From: Nocardioides renjunii
Lineage (GTDB): Bacteria > Actinomycetota > Actinomycetes > Propionibacteriales > Nocardioidaceae
Assembly (NCBI RefSeq): GCF_034661175.1
Contig: NZ_CP141058.1
Span: 992,001 to 1,056,000 of the forward strand
Direction: 5' to 3'
Length of the DNA stretch: 64,000 nucleotides
The stretch's first letter is position 1. Every line of letters begins with the position of its first letter. Made by a program: the position numbers and the translations under genes. The notes beneath the pieces were generated by a model. The model was not told where the DNA came from. It was given only the letters and a program-made list of their open reading frames with translations, and did not search any database. Of the stretch, positions 34,827-45,285 are shown in pieces.

Positions 34827-35876
34827 TCAGGCGTAGACCATGCCCATCGCCTCGCGGACCTCGTCGAGCGTGGCCTCCGCGACCTCGTTGGCCCGCGCGT
34901 TGCCGCGCCGGAGCACGTCCTCGAGGTAGCCGGGCTCCGCCTCGAGCTCCGCGCGGCGGGCGCGGAGCGGGGCCAGCTCGGTGTTGATCGCGTCGGTCAG
35001 CCGGCCCTTGAGGGCACCGCCACCGCCGTCGCCGATCTCCTCGGCGACCGCCGCCGGGTCGACACCTTCGCAGAGGCCGATGAGGGTGAGGAGGTTGGCG
35101 ACCTCGGGACGGTGGTCCGGGTCGTAGGTGATGACGCGGTCGCTGTCGGTCTTGGCGCCCTTGAGCTTCTTGGCCGTCTCGTCGGCGGTCATCCGCAGCT
35201 CGACGACGTTGCCCTTGGACTTGCTCATCTTGGTGCCGTCGGTGCCGAGGATCAGCGGCGCCTCGGAGAGGAGCGCGCCCGGCTCGGGGAAGACGGGGGC
35301 GTAGCGGTCGTTGAACCGGCGCGCGACCACCCGGGTCTGCTCGAGGTGGGGGAGCTGGTCGCGACCGACGGGCACGACGTTGGCCTTGCAGAACAGGATG
35401 TCGGCCGCCTGGTGCACGGGATAGGTGAGCAGCAGCCCGCCGATCGAGGTGATGCCGGCCGACTTCGCCTCGTCCTTGACGGTGGGGTTGCGCTGCAGCT
35501 CCGCGACGCTGACCAGGCTGAGGAACGGCAGCATCAGCTGGTTGAGCGCCGGGACCGAGGAGTGGGTGAAGATCGTGGCCCGCTCGGGGTCGAGACCCGC
35601 GGCGATGTTGTCGAGCAGCAGGTTGCGCACGTTGCCGGCGATGTCGCCGCCGACCTCGCGGTCGGTGATCACCTGGTAGTCGGCGATGAGCTGCCAGATC
35701 TCCGCGCCGCTGTCCTGCAGGCGGAGGCGGTTGCGGATCGAGCCGAAGTAGTGGCCGATGTGCAGCGCGCCGGTGGGGCGGTCACCGGTGAGCATCCGCA
35801 GCGAGGCCGGATCGGTGGCCATCTGCTCCTCGATGGCGTCGCTGCGAGCCTGGGCGGCGCGGAAGGTGTCACTCAC
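34827..35876 (-). CDS. trpS: Tryptophanyl-tRNA synthetase
   Basis: This encodes 349 residues of a class I aminoacyl-tRNA synthetase. The HIGH signature is literal at 39-42 (PTGALHIGHYFGS), and the KMSKS loop is intact (LGTDGTKMSKSKGNVV). The N-terminal MLTGDRPTG and central VGRDQLPHLEQTR are family marks. The GTG at 35876 is the start: the upstream minus-strand frame has AAAGGA about eight bases away and longer readings are low complexity. It diverges from the 2'-5' RNA ligase-like gene with 60 bp between starts. Confidence 0.96.
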   Translation of the reverse strand: MSDTFRAAQARSDAIEEQMATDPASLRMLTGDRPTGALHIGHYFGSIRNRLRLQDSGAEIWQLIADYQVITDREVGGDIAGNVRNLLLDNIAAGLDPERATIFTHSSVPALNQLMLPFLSLVSVAELQRNPTVKDEAKSAGITSIGGLLLTYPVHQAADILFCKANVVPVGRDQLPHLEQTRVVARRFNDRYAPVFPEPGALLSEAPLILGTDGTKMSKSKGNVVELRMTADETAKKLKGAKTDSDRVITYDPDHRPEVANLLTLIGLCEGVDPAAVAEEIGDGGGGALKGRLTDAINTELAPLRARRAELEAEPGYLEDVLRRGNARANEVAEATLDEVREAMGMVYA

Positions 35877-35923
35877 GCGGCCGATCCTTTCACGCGGCCG
35901 ATCGGCGCCGCGAACGGGTTCTG

Positions 35924-35929
35924 TAGGGT
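35924..35929 (+). promoter_or_regulatory. -10 element TAGGGT of the 2'-5' RNA ligase-like gene
   Basis: TAGGGT ends seven bases before the GTG at 35937. This is another case of a -10 placed at leaderless distance. Confidence 0.45.
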
Positions 35930-35936
35930 TCCGGAG

Positions 35937-36446
35937 GTGCCCACCATCGGAGTAGCCATCGCGATCCCCGAGCCCTGGGCGACCGAGCTGCAGGACTACC
36001 GGACGTCCATCGGCGACGCGACCGCGACGCACATCCCGACCCACATCACGCTCATCCCGCCGACCGAGGTCGCGGACTCCGACCTCGACGCCGTGACCGG
36101 GCACCTGGCCGAGGCGTCCGCCGGCGTGGACCCCTTCGACATCCACCTCCGCGGCACCGGGACCTTCCGTCCCGTGTCGCCGGTGGTGTTCGTGATGCTG
36201 GCCGAGGGCATCTCGGCGTGCGAGCTGCTTGCCGACGCCGTACGCCGCGGGCCGCTCGCGATGGACCTCCACTTCCCCTACCACCCGCACGTGACGATCG
36301 CCCACCACCTCGACGACGCGACCCTCGACCGGGCCTTCGACGAGCTCGCGACCTTCGAGTGCCGGTTCCCGGTCGGGGCGTTCAGCCTCTACGTCCACGA
36401 CGAGCGAGCCGGCTGGCAGCCCACCCACCACTACGAGCTGGGCTGA
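35937..36446 (+). CDS. 2'-5' RNA ligase family protein
   Basis: This encodes 169 residues of the 2H phosphoesterase superfamily. Both active-site motifs are present: HITLIPP near residue 37 and HVTIAHHL near residue 119, each of the H-x-T/S-x type. The family acts on 2'-5' RNA bonds or cyclic nucleotide phosphates, and the natural substrate in actinobacteria is generally unknown. The GTG at 35937 gives MPTIGVAIAIPEPW, matching family N-termini. The BrkB gene follows 3 bp after the stop, so the two are co-transcribed. Confidence 0.87.
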   Translation: MPTIGVAIAIPEPWATELQDYRTSIGDATATHIPTHITLIPPTEVADSDLDAVTGHLAEASAGVDPFDIHLRGTGTFRPVSPVVFVMLAEGISACELLADAVRRGPLAMDLHFPYHPHVTIAHHLDDATLDRAFDELATFECRFPVGAFSLYVHDERAGWQPTHHYELG

Positions 36447-36449
36447 GCG

Positions 36450-37499
36450 ATGTCCTTCGTGTCGAACGTCAAGCAACGCATCGAGGACGTGCGCGAGCAC
36501 CGTCCCCTCGTCGACCACGCCGTGCGGATGGTGGAGCACTACGGCTCCGTCAACGGCAGCGCGCTGTCGGCCGCGGTGACCTACTTCGCCTTCCTGTCCT
36601 TCTTCCCGATCCTCGCGCTGTCCTTCGCCGTCTTCGGCCAGGTCGCGAAGGTGTGGTCGGGCGCCGAGGACACCCTCGTCGACGCTGCCAACTCCGTGCT
36701 CCCCGGCCTCGTGGGCGGCGAGAACGGCGTGAGCCTCGAGACGCTGCAGGAGGCCGCGCCCGGCATCTTCAGCGTCGGGGTGCTGCTCACGCTCTACTCC
36801 GGGCTCGGCTGGCTCTCGGGCATGCGCACCGCGCTGATCGCCGTCTTCGAGGAGCCGGAGCGCGAGCAGCCGAACTTCGTCGTGGGCAAGGTGCGCGACG
36901 TGCTGGCGCTCCTCGCGCTGGGCTCGATCCTCGTCACGAGCGTCGCCGTGTCGGGCATCGCGACCAAGGTGCTCACCCCGATCGTGGAGTGGCTCGGGCT
37001 CGGCGTGGTCGCCGAGGTCTTCTTCTGGGCACTCGCCCTCGTGCTCGGCATGGCCGCCAACACCCTGCTCTACTTCGCCTTCTTCCGGCTGCTGGCCCAC
37101 CCCAACGTGCCGACCCGCTCGCTCTGGTCGGGCGCGCTGCTCGGGGCCATCGGCTTCGAGGTCCTCAAGCAGCTCTCGACGTTCCTGCTCAAGAGCACGG
37201 CGAGCTCGCCGGCCTTCCAGGCCTTCGGCATCGCGCTGATCCTCCTGGTGTGGATCAACTACTTCTCCCGCATCGTCGTCCTCGCCGCTGCCTGGGCCTT
37301 CACCTCGCCCGCCGCCCGCGCCGAGCGGGAGGCCCGCACGTCTGACGCCCGCGCGGTCGAGGGCCCGCAGATGGACCTGACCGCGGCCGCGGCCGTCGTA
37401 CGCCCCGCCCCCGCCGGTGCCTCCACCACGGGTGCGTTCGCCGCCGGCGCCGCCTCGATGCTCGGGCTGGTCGCCCTCGTCCGCCGTCGGCGGTCCTAG
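36450..37499 (+). CDS. YihY/BrkB family membrane protein
   Basis: This encodes 349 residues with about six membrane helices between residues 33 and 290. The signature GSALSAAVTYFAFLSFFPILALSFAVFGQ is in the first helix and SLWSGALLGAIGFEVLKQLSTFLL is in the fifth. Members are often named virulence factor BrkB or putative ribonuclease BN (an old misnaming), and their real role is unknown. The last ~50 residues are an Ala/Thr-rich tail that ends in a hydrophobic stretch and RRRRS. The start follows the ligase-like gene by 3 bp. Confidence 0.85.
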   Translation: MSFVSNVKQRIEDVREHRPLVDHAVRMVEHYGSVNGSALSAAVTYFAFLSFFPILALSFAVFGQVAKVWSGAEDTLVDAANSVLPGLVGGENGVSLETLQEAAPGIFSVGVLLTLYSGLGWLSGMRTALIAVFEEPEREQPNFVVGKVRDVLALLALGSILVTSVAVSGIATKVLTPIVEWLGLGVVAEVFFWALALVLGMAANTLLYFAFFRLLAHPNVPTRSLWSGALLGAIGFEVLKQLSTFLLKSTASSPAFQAFGIALILLVWINYFSRIVVLAAAWAFTSPAARAEREARTSDARAVEGPQMDLTAAAAVVRPAPAGASTTGAFAAGAASMLGLVALVRRRRS

Positions 37500-37528
37500 G
37501 GGTCCGTGGGCTGCCCCGCGCCGCCTGG

Positions 37529-37580
37529 AGCGGTGAGTGAGACAACTTCTCGATGCCCAGAACCTGCGTCACTCACCGCT
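37529..37580. repeat. 52-nt palindromic element, copy 1
   Basis: AGCGGTGAGTGA and TCACTCACCGCT are perfect 12-bp arms around a 28-base centre. The centre contains GACAACTTCT and CAGAACCTGCG, with TTCT and AGAA able to pair. This copy forms a pair with copy 2, 72 bases apart start to start. Confidence 0.9.
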
Positions 37581-37600
37581 GGGCTGACGACTCCGACCTG

Positions 37601-37652
37601 AGCGGTGAGTGAGACAACTTCTCGGCGTTCAGAACCTGCGTCACTCACCGCT
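37601..37652. repeat. 52-nt palindromic element, copy 2
   Basis: This copy has the same 12-bp arms as copy 1 and a nearly identical centre; only the innermost bases differ (GGCGTT in place of GATGCC). A 20-base spacer (37581-37600) separates it from copy 1. It lies 68 bp upstream of the endonuclease-like gene. Confidence 0.9.
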
Positions 37653-37720
37653 CGACGAGGGGGTTCCGCGCGCCACCAGCTGTCCACAGGTGCGCACCTC
37701 GGGAGGTCGTCCCCAAGGCG

Positions 37721-38716
37721 GTGTCGGAGCGGCTGGTCCTCGGCGGGACGGGCTGGCTCCATGGCGGGATGTATGCCGTCCCCGATGAGTTCCGCAACCG
37801 CCCCTTCCGGCGCTCCGAGGCGCTCGAGTCCGGCATCACGCGCGGCGTGCTGTCGGGACCGCAGTTCCGCCGACTGTATGACGCTGTCTACTGCCACCGC
37901 AGCCTCGAGCCGTCGTTCGGCGACCGACTTGCAGCTGCGCGGCTCGCCCTGCCCGACGAGGCGCTGACGACAGGCATCACCCGGATCCAGGAGCTCGGCA
38001 TCGACTACGGTCCGCGCACCCCGCTCCACTTCGTCGTGCAGGGAGACCATCACCTGGCTCTGCCCGACGTCTTCCTGCACCGGACGGTCAAGCTGCCTCC
38101 GAACGACGACGGCGCGGCCACCGCCGAGGCGGCCTATGTGGCCTACTGCGCGGCCGCTCGGTTGATCGACGCGATCAAGGTCGGTTGCGAGATGCGCCGC
38201 CTGGGCCTGCTGGACCTCGGCCTGCTCGACCGGATCATCGAGGAGGAGCCGTGGCGCCGGGGCGTGGCGGAGACGTCGTACGTCCTGCCGCACCTCAGCG
38301 ACCGGTGCCGGTCGCTGCCCGAGGCGGAGCTGCTGGCGTACGTCGTCCTCGCCGGTCTGCCCGTTCCACAGGTCAACCGCACGATCGAGCTCGCGCCCGG
38401 GATCGAGGTCACGCCGGACCAGTGGTTCGACACGTGCGAGGTGGCGATCGAGTACGAGGGCAGGCAGCACCAGGAGGAGCGAGGGCAGTACAACGCGGAC
38501 ATCGACCGCTACCGCGCCTACCGACGTCACGGCGTCGCCTACGAGCTGATCACCCAGGAGCGGCTGCGGACCCCGAGGACCGCCGTGCGCACCGTCCACG
38601 CTGCTCTCGTGCAACGCGGGTACGACGGCCCGGCGCCCGACTTCGGCGGGACGTGGGAGGCCCTCTTCCAGCCGATCAGCCGGCTGGTCCGCCCGCGCAT
38701 CCCTCGGCAGCGGTGA
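37721..38716 (+). CDS. Endonuclease-like protein (DUF559/Vsr-type fold) with AbiEi-like N-terminus
   Basis: This encodes 331 residues from GTG 37721; an ATG at 37769 is a possible later start. The N-terminal ~65 residues (FRNRPFRRSEALESGITRGVL and FRRLYDAVYC) resemble the winged-helix start of AbiEi-type proteins. The C-terminal ~110 residues look like a PD-(D/E)xK nuclease of the DUF559/Vsr group: LPEAELLAYVVLAGLPVPQVN, then WFDTCEVAIEYEGRQHQ and YRAYRRHGVAYELIT. Such genes are common as paralogous families in Nocardioides-like genomes. Its stop codon lies inside palindrome copy 3, so the last Arg-Gln-Arg is encoded at or in the repeat. GC content is slightly lower than neighbouring genes. 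Activity is not proven. Confidence 0.68.
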   Translation: MSERLVLGGTGWLHGGMYAVPDEFRNRPFRRSEALESGITRGVLSGPQFRRLYDAVYCHRSLEPSFGDRLAAARLALPDEALTTGITRIQELGIDYGPRTPLHFVVQGDHHLALPDVFLHRTVKLPPNDDGAATAEAAYVAYCAAARLIDAIKVGCEMRRLGLLDLGLLDRIIEEEPWRRGVAETSYVLPHLSDRCRSLPEAELLAYVVLAGLPVPQVNRTIELAPGIEVTPDQWFDTCEVAIEYEGRQHQEERGQYNADIDRYRAYRRHGVAYELITQERLRTPRTAVRTVHAALVQRGYDGPAPDFGGTWEALFQPISRLVRPRIPRQR

Positions 38717-38760
38717 GTGAGACAGGTTCTTGCCGCAGAAAAGCTGCGTCACTCACCGCT
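38709..38760. repeat. 52-nt palindromic element, copy 3
   Basis: This copy has the same 12-bp arms as copies 1 and 2, with a different 28-base centre (GACAGGTTCTTGCC, then GCAGAAAAGCTGCG). It overlaps the last codons and stop of the endonuclease-like gene. Confidence 0.9.
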
Positions 38761-38780
38761 CAGCCGCGAAACAGCGCACG

Positions 38781-38832
38781 AGCGGTGAGTGAGACAGGTT
38801 CTTGCCGCAGAAAAGCTGCGTCACTCACCGCC
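38781..38832. repeat. 52-nt palindromic element, copy 4
   Basis: The centre is identical to copy 3; the right arm ends with C in place of T. It starts 72 bases after copy 3, the same step as between copies 1 and 2, with a different 20-base spacer (38761-38780). Confidence 0.9.
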
Positions 38833-38859
38833 CACAGCGTCGCAGCACCACACACGCCA

Positions 38860-38890
38860 CGAGGGCCGGGGGAGACACCCCCGGCCCTCG
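38860..38890 (-). terminator. Hairpin terminator of the sdhCAB operon
   Basis: CGAGGGCCGGGGG and CCCCCGGCCCTCG form a perfect 13-bp stem with loop AGACA, 15 bases beyond the sdhB stop codon. Confidence 0.85.
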
Positions 38891-38904
38891 TCGACGCTGG
38901 TGGG

Positions 38905-39644
38905 TCAGTGGCCGTGCTTGATGGCCGTGCGCAGGTCCTTGTTGAGCTGGGAGATCACGTCGAGCGGGATCTCCTTGGGGCAGGCCGCGGTGCAGGCACC
39001 GATGTTGGTGCAGCCGCCGAAGCCCTCGTGGTCGTGCTGGGCGACCATGTTGACCACGCGCTCGTCGCGCTCGGGCTGGCCCTGGGGCAGCAGGCCGAGG
39101 TGGGTGACCTTCGCGCCGAGGAAGAGCGAGGCGGAGCCGTTGGGGCAGGCCGCCACGCAGGCGCCGCAGCCGATGCAGGTCGCGACGTTGAAGGCGCGGT
39201 CGGCATCGTCCTTGGGCACGGGCACCGAGTGGGCCTCGGGGGCCGAGCCGGTGTTGACCGAGATGTAGCCGCCAGCCTGGATCATGCGGTCGAGGGCGCC
39301 GCGGTCGACCACGAGGTCCTTGAGGACGGGGAAGGCGTCGGCGCGCCACGGCTCGACGGTGATCGTGTCGCCGTCGGTGAAGGACCGCATGTGCAGCTGG
39401 CAGGTTGTGGTCACCTCCGGGCCGTGGGCCTCGCCGTTGATCATCAGCCCGCAGTTGCCGCAGATGCCCTCTCGGCAGTCGGACTCGAAGGCGACCGGCT
39501 CCTCGCCCCGGTCGTTGAGCTGCTCGTTGAGCACGTCGAGCATCTCGAGGAACGACATGTCGGGCGAGACGTCGGCCACCTCGTAGGTGTGGATGGCGCC
39601 CTCGGACGCCGCGTCCGGCTGACGCCAGATCTTCAGGGTCACGT

Positions 39645-39648
<4 letters not shown>
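38905..39648 (-). CDS. sdhB: Succinate dehydrogenase iron-sulfur subunit (first complex)
   Basis: This encodes 247 residues. The N-terminal [2Fe-2S] ferredoxin domain has Cys58, Cys63, Cys66 and Cys83 ([12 protein letters not shown] and TTTC). The C-terminal domain has [12 protein letters not shown] (Cys158, 161, 164, 168) and [12 protein letters not shown] (Cys213, 219, 223) for the [4Fe-4S] and [3Fe-4S] clusters. It passes electrons from the flavoprotein to the quinone site. The GTG start overlaps the sdhA stop by 4 nt, with GGAG upstream. It is the last gene of a sdhC-sdhA-sdhB operon ending at a strong terminator. The type is closest to single-anchor quinol:fumarate reductase-like SDH. 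Confidence 0.95.
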
Positions 39649-41684
<2,036 letters not shown>

Positions 41685-41697
41685 GTGCGATGACCCC

Positions 41698-42426
41698 TTA
41701 CTTGGTGATGATGCCGGCGAGGACGGCGAGCGGGACGAGGGAGTAGCCGCCCGAGATGACGAGTGCGGTGACGAAGCCGACCTGCTTGGCCCGGCGGCGC
41801 TTGGCGGCGGTGCCGGTCCAGCCGAGGGTCTGGGCGGCGCTCCAGATGCCGTGGTGCAGGTGGGCGCCCAGCGCCAGCATCGCGACGAGGTAGATCACGG
41901 TCATCCACCACACGTCGAAGGTGTCGACCATGAGGTTGTAGGGGTCGTTGGTCGCCCCGCCCTGCGGGTTGACCTTGCCGATCGTGAAGTTCAGCAGGTG
42001 CCAGACCAGGAACACCAGGATGGTGACGCCGCCCCAGCGCATCATCAGGCTCGCGCGGGTGACGCCGGAGTTCTTCTTCACGGCGTACTTCGTCGTGCGG
42101 GCCCGGGCGGCGCGACGCCAGAGCAGCACGCCGGTGACGACGTGCACGACGAGCGAGATGATGAGGCCGAGCCGGAGGATCCACAGCGCGCCCTCGTGCG
42201 GCAGCAACGGCTCGCCGAGCTCGCGCAGGTGGTGGGCGTACTCGTTGAACGTGTCGTGACCGCCGAAGGCCTTCAGGTTGCCGTACATGTGCGCGAGCAC
42301 GAAGCCCACGAACAGGAAGCCGCTGACGGCCATGGCGAGCTTCAGCGCGACGGTGGTGCGCGATGCCCGCGCGCCCTTCACCAGGGTGGGACCGGACGGG
42401 CGGGAGGCGTTGATTTGGGTTGCCAC
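41698..42426 (-). CDS. sdhC: Succinate dehydrogenase cytochrome b subunit (first complex)
   Basis: This encodes 242 residues with five membrane helices, the single large anchor that replaces separate SdhC and SdhD. Histidines likely to bind two hemes are in helices near [27 protein letters not shown] and GAHLHHGIW. Such anchors receive electrons from SdhB and reduce or oxidise quinone. The start is a GTG at 42426. A TATACG element eight bases upstream and the inverted repeat at 42442-42457 make up its control region. The opposite strand carries a second, different sdh set starting at 42572. Confidence 0.92.
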   Translation of the reverse strand: MATQINASRPSGPTLVKGARASRTTVALKLAMAVSGFLFVGFVLAHMYGNLKAFGGHDTFNEYAHHLRELGEPLLPHEGALWILRLGLIISLVVHVVTGVLLWRRAARARTTKYAVKKNSGVTRASLMMRWGGVTILVFLVWHLLNFTIGKVNPQGGATNDPYNLMVDTFDVWWMTVIYLVAMLALGAHLHHGIWSAAQTLGWTGTAAKRRRAKQVGFVTALVISGGYSLVPLAVLAGIITK

Positions 42427-42441
42427 CTCTTCACCGTATAT

Positions 42442-42457
42442 CTCCGCTCACGCGGAG
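42442..42457. promoter_or_regulatory. Inverted repeat between the two divergent sdh operons
   Basis: CTCCGC and GCGGAG are perfect 6-bp arms around TCAC. The site lies directly upstream of a TATACG -10-like element for sdhC, a position suited to an operator. Confidence 0.4.
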
Positions 42458-42571
42458 GCCGCGCCGAGGCAGTGTGAGGTTCGTCCGGGCGCGCCCACTT
42501 CCGCTGGAGTGTGACTCACGCCATAGTCGGAGCCATCGCCCGGACCCACGCCCGGACCGTCTGGAGGACGC

Positions 42572-43393
42572 ATGGCAACGACCGACCACGGCGTGACGAG
42601 TCCGACCCGCGCGCACGTCGAGGCGCGGACCCTGCGCCAGGACCGGTGGTGGCTCCAGCCGCTCGCGACGTTCGTGGTCTTCTCGGCCTTCGTCGTCTAC
42701 GCCAGCGTCCGCGCGTTCATGGGACGCGACTACTACGCCTCGCCCTACCTGTCGCCGTTCTACTCGCCGTGCCTCGGCGACTGCGTCGAGGGGGCGTCCG
42801 ACTTCGGGCAGCCGTTCGCCTGGTGGCCGCTGTCGGCGGCGCTGATCATCCTCGTCTTCCCGCTCGGCTTCCGGATGACCTGCTACTACTACCGCAAGGC
42901 CTACTACCGCGCGTTCTGGATGAGCCCGCCCGCGTGCGGCGTCGCGGAGCCGCACGCGTCGTACTCCGGCGAGACCCGCTTCCCGCTGGTCCTGCAGAAC
43001 GTCCACCGCTGGTTCTGGTACGCCGCCGTGGTCGTCGGCCTGGTCCTCACCTTCGACGCGGTCCTGGCCTTCCGCCCGATGCCGGCGCAGTACGCCGTGG
43101 GCGACGGCGAGACCAGCGGGGTCCACATGGGGCTCGGCACGCTGCTGATGATCGTCAACGTGGCGCTCATCTGGCTCTACACGCTCTCGTGCCACTCGTG
43201 CCGCCACATCGTCGGCGGCCGGCTGCGCCACTTCTCCAAGCACCCCGTCCGCTACCGGCTGTGGACCTGGGTCTCGCGGCTCAACGAGAGCCACGGCCGG
43301 TGGGCGTGGTACTCGCTGTTCTCCGTCGCCCTCGTCGACCTCTACATCTTCCTGCTCGCCACCGGCACGATCCAGGACATCAGGTTCTTCTGA
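42572..43393 (+). CDS. Membrane anchor of a second succinate dehydrogenase (mycobacterial Sdh1 type)
   Basis: This encodes 273 residues with about five hydrophobic segments (near 28-46, 84-102, 147-168, 187-208 and 247-265). Its position before a flavoprotein and an iron-sulfur gene identifies it as the quinone-site anchor. Gene order and size are as in mycobacterial Sdh1 (Rv0249c-Rv0247c), where the anchor is also 270-odd residues. Possible heme or metal residues are in NVHRWFWY, GVHMGLG and SCHSCRHIVGG, and CYYYRKAYYRAFWMSPP is a distinctive stretch. GGAGG precedes the ATG. It shows no clear similarity to the SdhC of the divergent operon. Confidence 0.82.
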   Translation: MATTDHGVTSPTRAHVEARTLRQDRWWLQPLATFVVFSAFVVYASVRAFMGRDYYASPYLSPFYSPCLGDCVEGASDFGQPFAWWPLSAALIILVFPLGFRMTCYYYRKAYYRAFWMSPPACGVAEPHASYSGETRFPLVLQNVHRWFWYAAVVVGLVLTFDAVLAFRPMPAQYAVGDGETSGVHMGLGTLLMIVNVALIWLYTLSCHSCRHIVGGRLRHFSKHPVRYRLWTWVSRLNESHGRWAWYSLFSVALVDLYIFLLATGTIQDIRFF

Positions 43394-43394
43394 G

Positions 43395-45275
43395 ATGACC
43401 CGACACGAGATGACCGGCAACGAGATGTCGCCCGAGGCCCGCGGCGGCATGGAGCGCCACACGTACGACGTCGTGGTGATCGGTGCGGGCGGCGCCGGGC
43501 TCCGGGCCGCGATCGCCGCGCAGGAGGCCGGCGCCCGGACGGCGGTGGTCTGCAAGTCGCTGCTCGGCAAGGCCCACACCGTGATGGCCGAGGGCGGCGC
43601 GGCCGCGGCGCTCGGCAACCGGTGGCCCGAGGACAGCTGGAAGGTCCACTTCCGCGACACGATGCGCGGCGGCAAGATGCTCAACAACTGGCGGATGGCC
43701 CAGCTCCACGCCCAGGAGGCGCCGGAGCGGGTGCTCGAGCTCGAGGACTGGGGCGCGCTGTTCGACCGCACCGAGGACGGGCTGATCTCCCAGCGCGACT
43801 TCGGCGGCCACCGCTACGCCCGGCTGGCCCACGTCGGCGACCGCACCGGGCTCGAGCTGATCCGCACCCTGCAGCAGCGCACCGTGCAGCTCGGCATCGA
43901 CGTCTTCATGGAGTGCACGGTCACCGATGTCCTCAAGGAGGCCGGCGACCGGCAGGGCCGCGTGGCGGGCGCCTTCGCCTACTGGCGCGAGACCGGCCGC
44001 TTCATCACCTTCGAGGCGCCCAGCGTCATCCTGGCGACCGGCGGCATCGGCAAGTCCTACAAGGTGACGTCCAACTCCTGGGAGTACACCGGCGACGGCC
44101 ACGCCCTCGCGCTGCGGGCAGGGGCGAGCCTGATCAACATGGAGTTCGTGCAGTTCCACCCGACCGGCATGGTGTGGCCGCCGTCGGTGAAGGGCCTGCT
44201 CGTCACCGAGTCGGTGCGCGGCGACGGCGGCATCCTGCGCAACTCCGAGGGCGAGCGCTTCATGTTCGACTACATCCCCGACTACTTCCGGGCGGAGACC
44301 GCCGACACCGAGGAGGAGGCGGACCGGTGGTACGACGACAAGAAGAACAACCGTCGGCCGCCGGAGCTCCTGCCCCGTGACGAGGTGGCGCGGGCCATCA
44401 ACTCCGAGATCAAGGCCGGGCGCGGCTCACCGCACGGCGGCATCTTCCTCGACATCGCCAGCCGCCGCGACGCCGACTACATCCGCAAGCGGCTGCCCTC
44501 GATGTACCACCAGTTCAAGGAGCTGGCCGACGTCGACATCACCGCCGAGCCGATGGAGATCGGCCCGACCTGCCACTACGTCATGGGCGGCGTCGAGGTC
44601 GACCCCGACACCCAGGAGTCGGCCGTGACCGGGCTCTACGCCGCGGGCGAGGTGTCCGGCGGGATGCACGGCTCCAACCGGCTGGGCGGCAACTCCCTCT
44701 CCGACCTGCTCGTCTTCGGCAAGCGGGCCGGCGAGGCCGCAGCGGCGTACGCCGTCACCTCCGGGCAGCAGGGCGCGCGTCCGGTGATCGACGAGGTGGA
44801 CGTCAAGGAGGCGCAGGCGAGCGCGCTGGCGCCGTTCGACGTCGCAGCCGACGCGTCGGGGGGCTCCGAGAACCCCTACACGATCCAGCAGGACCTCCAG
44901 CAGTCGATGAACGACCTCGTCGGGATCATCCGCACCGCGCCGGAGCTCGAGCGCTCGCTCGAGGCGCTGGAGCAGCTCAAGGAGCGGGCGACCCGGATGG
45001 TGGTCGAGGGCCACCGGCAGTACAACCCCGGGTGGCACCTCGCGCTCGACCTGCGCAGCATGCTCCTCGTCAGCGAGTGCATCGCCCGGGCCGCGCTGGC
45101 CCGCCAGGAGTCGCGGGGCGGGCACACCCGCGACGACTTCCCGGGGCCCGACCCCGGGTGGGGCGCCAAGAACCTGGTGCTCACGCTCGACGCGTCCGGC
45201 GACGGCGTGGACATCACGGAGCAGGCGCTGCCGGTGATGCCCGCCGACCTCGAGCAGCTCTTCCAGGACACGTGA
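43395..45275 (+). CDS. Flavoprotein subunit of a second succinate dehydrogenase/fumarate reductase
   Basis: This encodes 626 residues. The FAD fold is VVVIGAGGAGLRAAIAAQEAG with the glycine motif at 30-35, and the covalent-FAD histidine is His61 in KAHTVMAEGGAAAAL. FVQFHPTGMVWP and GLYAAGEVSGGMHGSNRLGGNSLSDLLVFGKRAG are the canonical substrate- and flavin-binding regions. It is clearly different in length and motif detail from the SdhA at 39645-41684, so it is a distinct paralogue. It starts one base after the anchor gene and is followed by the iron-sulfur gene after 10 bp. The order anchor-flavoprotein-FeS matches the Sdh1 type. Confidence 0.93.
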   Translation: MTRHEMTGNEMSPEARGGMERHTYDVVVIGAGGAGLRAAIAAQEAGARTAVVCKSLLGKAHTVMAEGGAAAALGNRWPEDSWKVHFRDTMRGGKMLNNWRMAQLHAQEAPERVLELEDWGALFDRTEDGLISQRDFGGHRYARLAHVGDRTGLELIRTLQQRTVQLGIDVFMECTVTDVLKEAGDRQGRVAGAFAYWRETGRFITFEAPSVILATGGIGKSYKVTSNSWEYTGDGHALALRAGASLINMEFVQFHPTGMVWPPSVKGLLVTESVRGDGGILRNSEGERFMFDYIPDYFRAETADTEEEADRWYDDKKNNRRPPELLPRDEVARAINSEIKAGRGSPHGGIFLDIASRRDADYIRKRLPSMYHQFKELADVDITAEPMEIGPTCHYVMGGVEVDPDTQESAVTGLYAAGEVSGGMHGSNRLGGNSLSDLLVFGKRAGEAAAAYAVTSGQQGARPVIDEVDVKEAQASALAPFDVAADASGGSENPYTIQQDLQQSMNDLVGIIRTAPELERSLEALEQLKERATRMVVEGHRQYNPGWHLALDLRSMLLVSECIARAALARQESRGGHTRDDFPGPDPGWGAKNLVLTLDASGDGVDITEQALPVMPADLEQLFQDT

Positions 45276-45285
45276 GGGGACGGAC

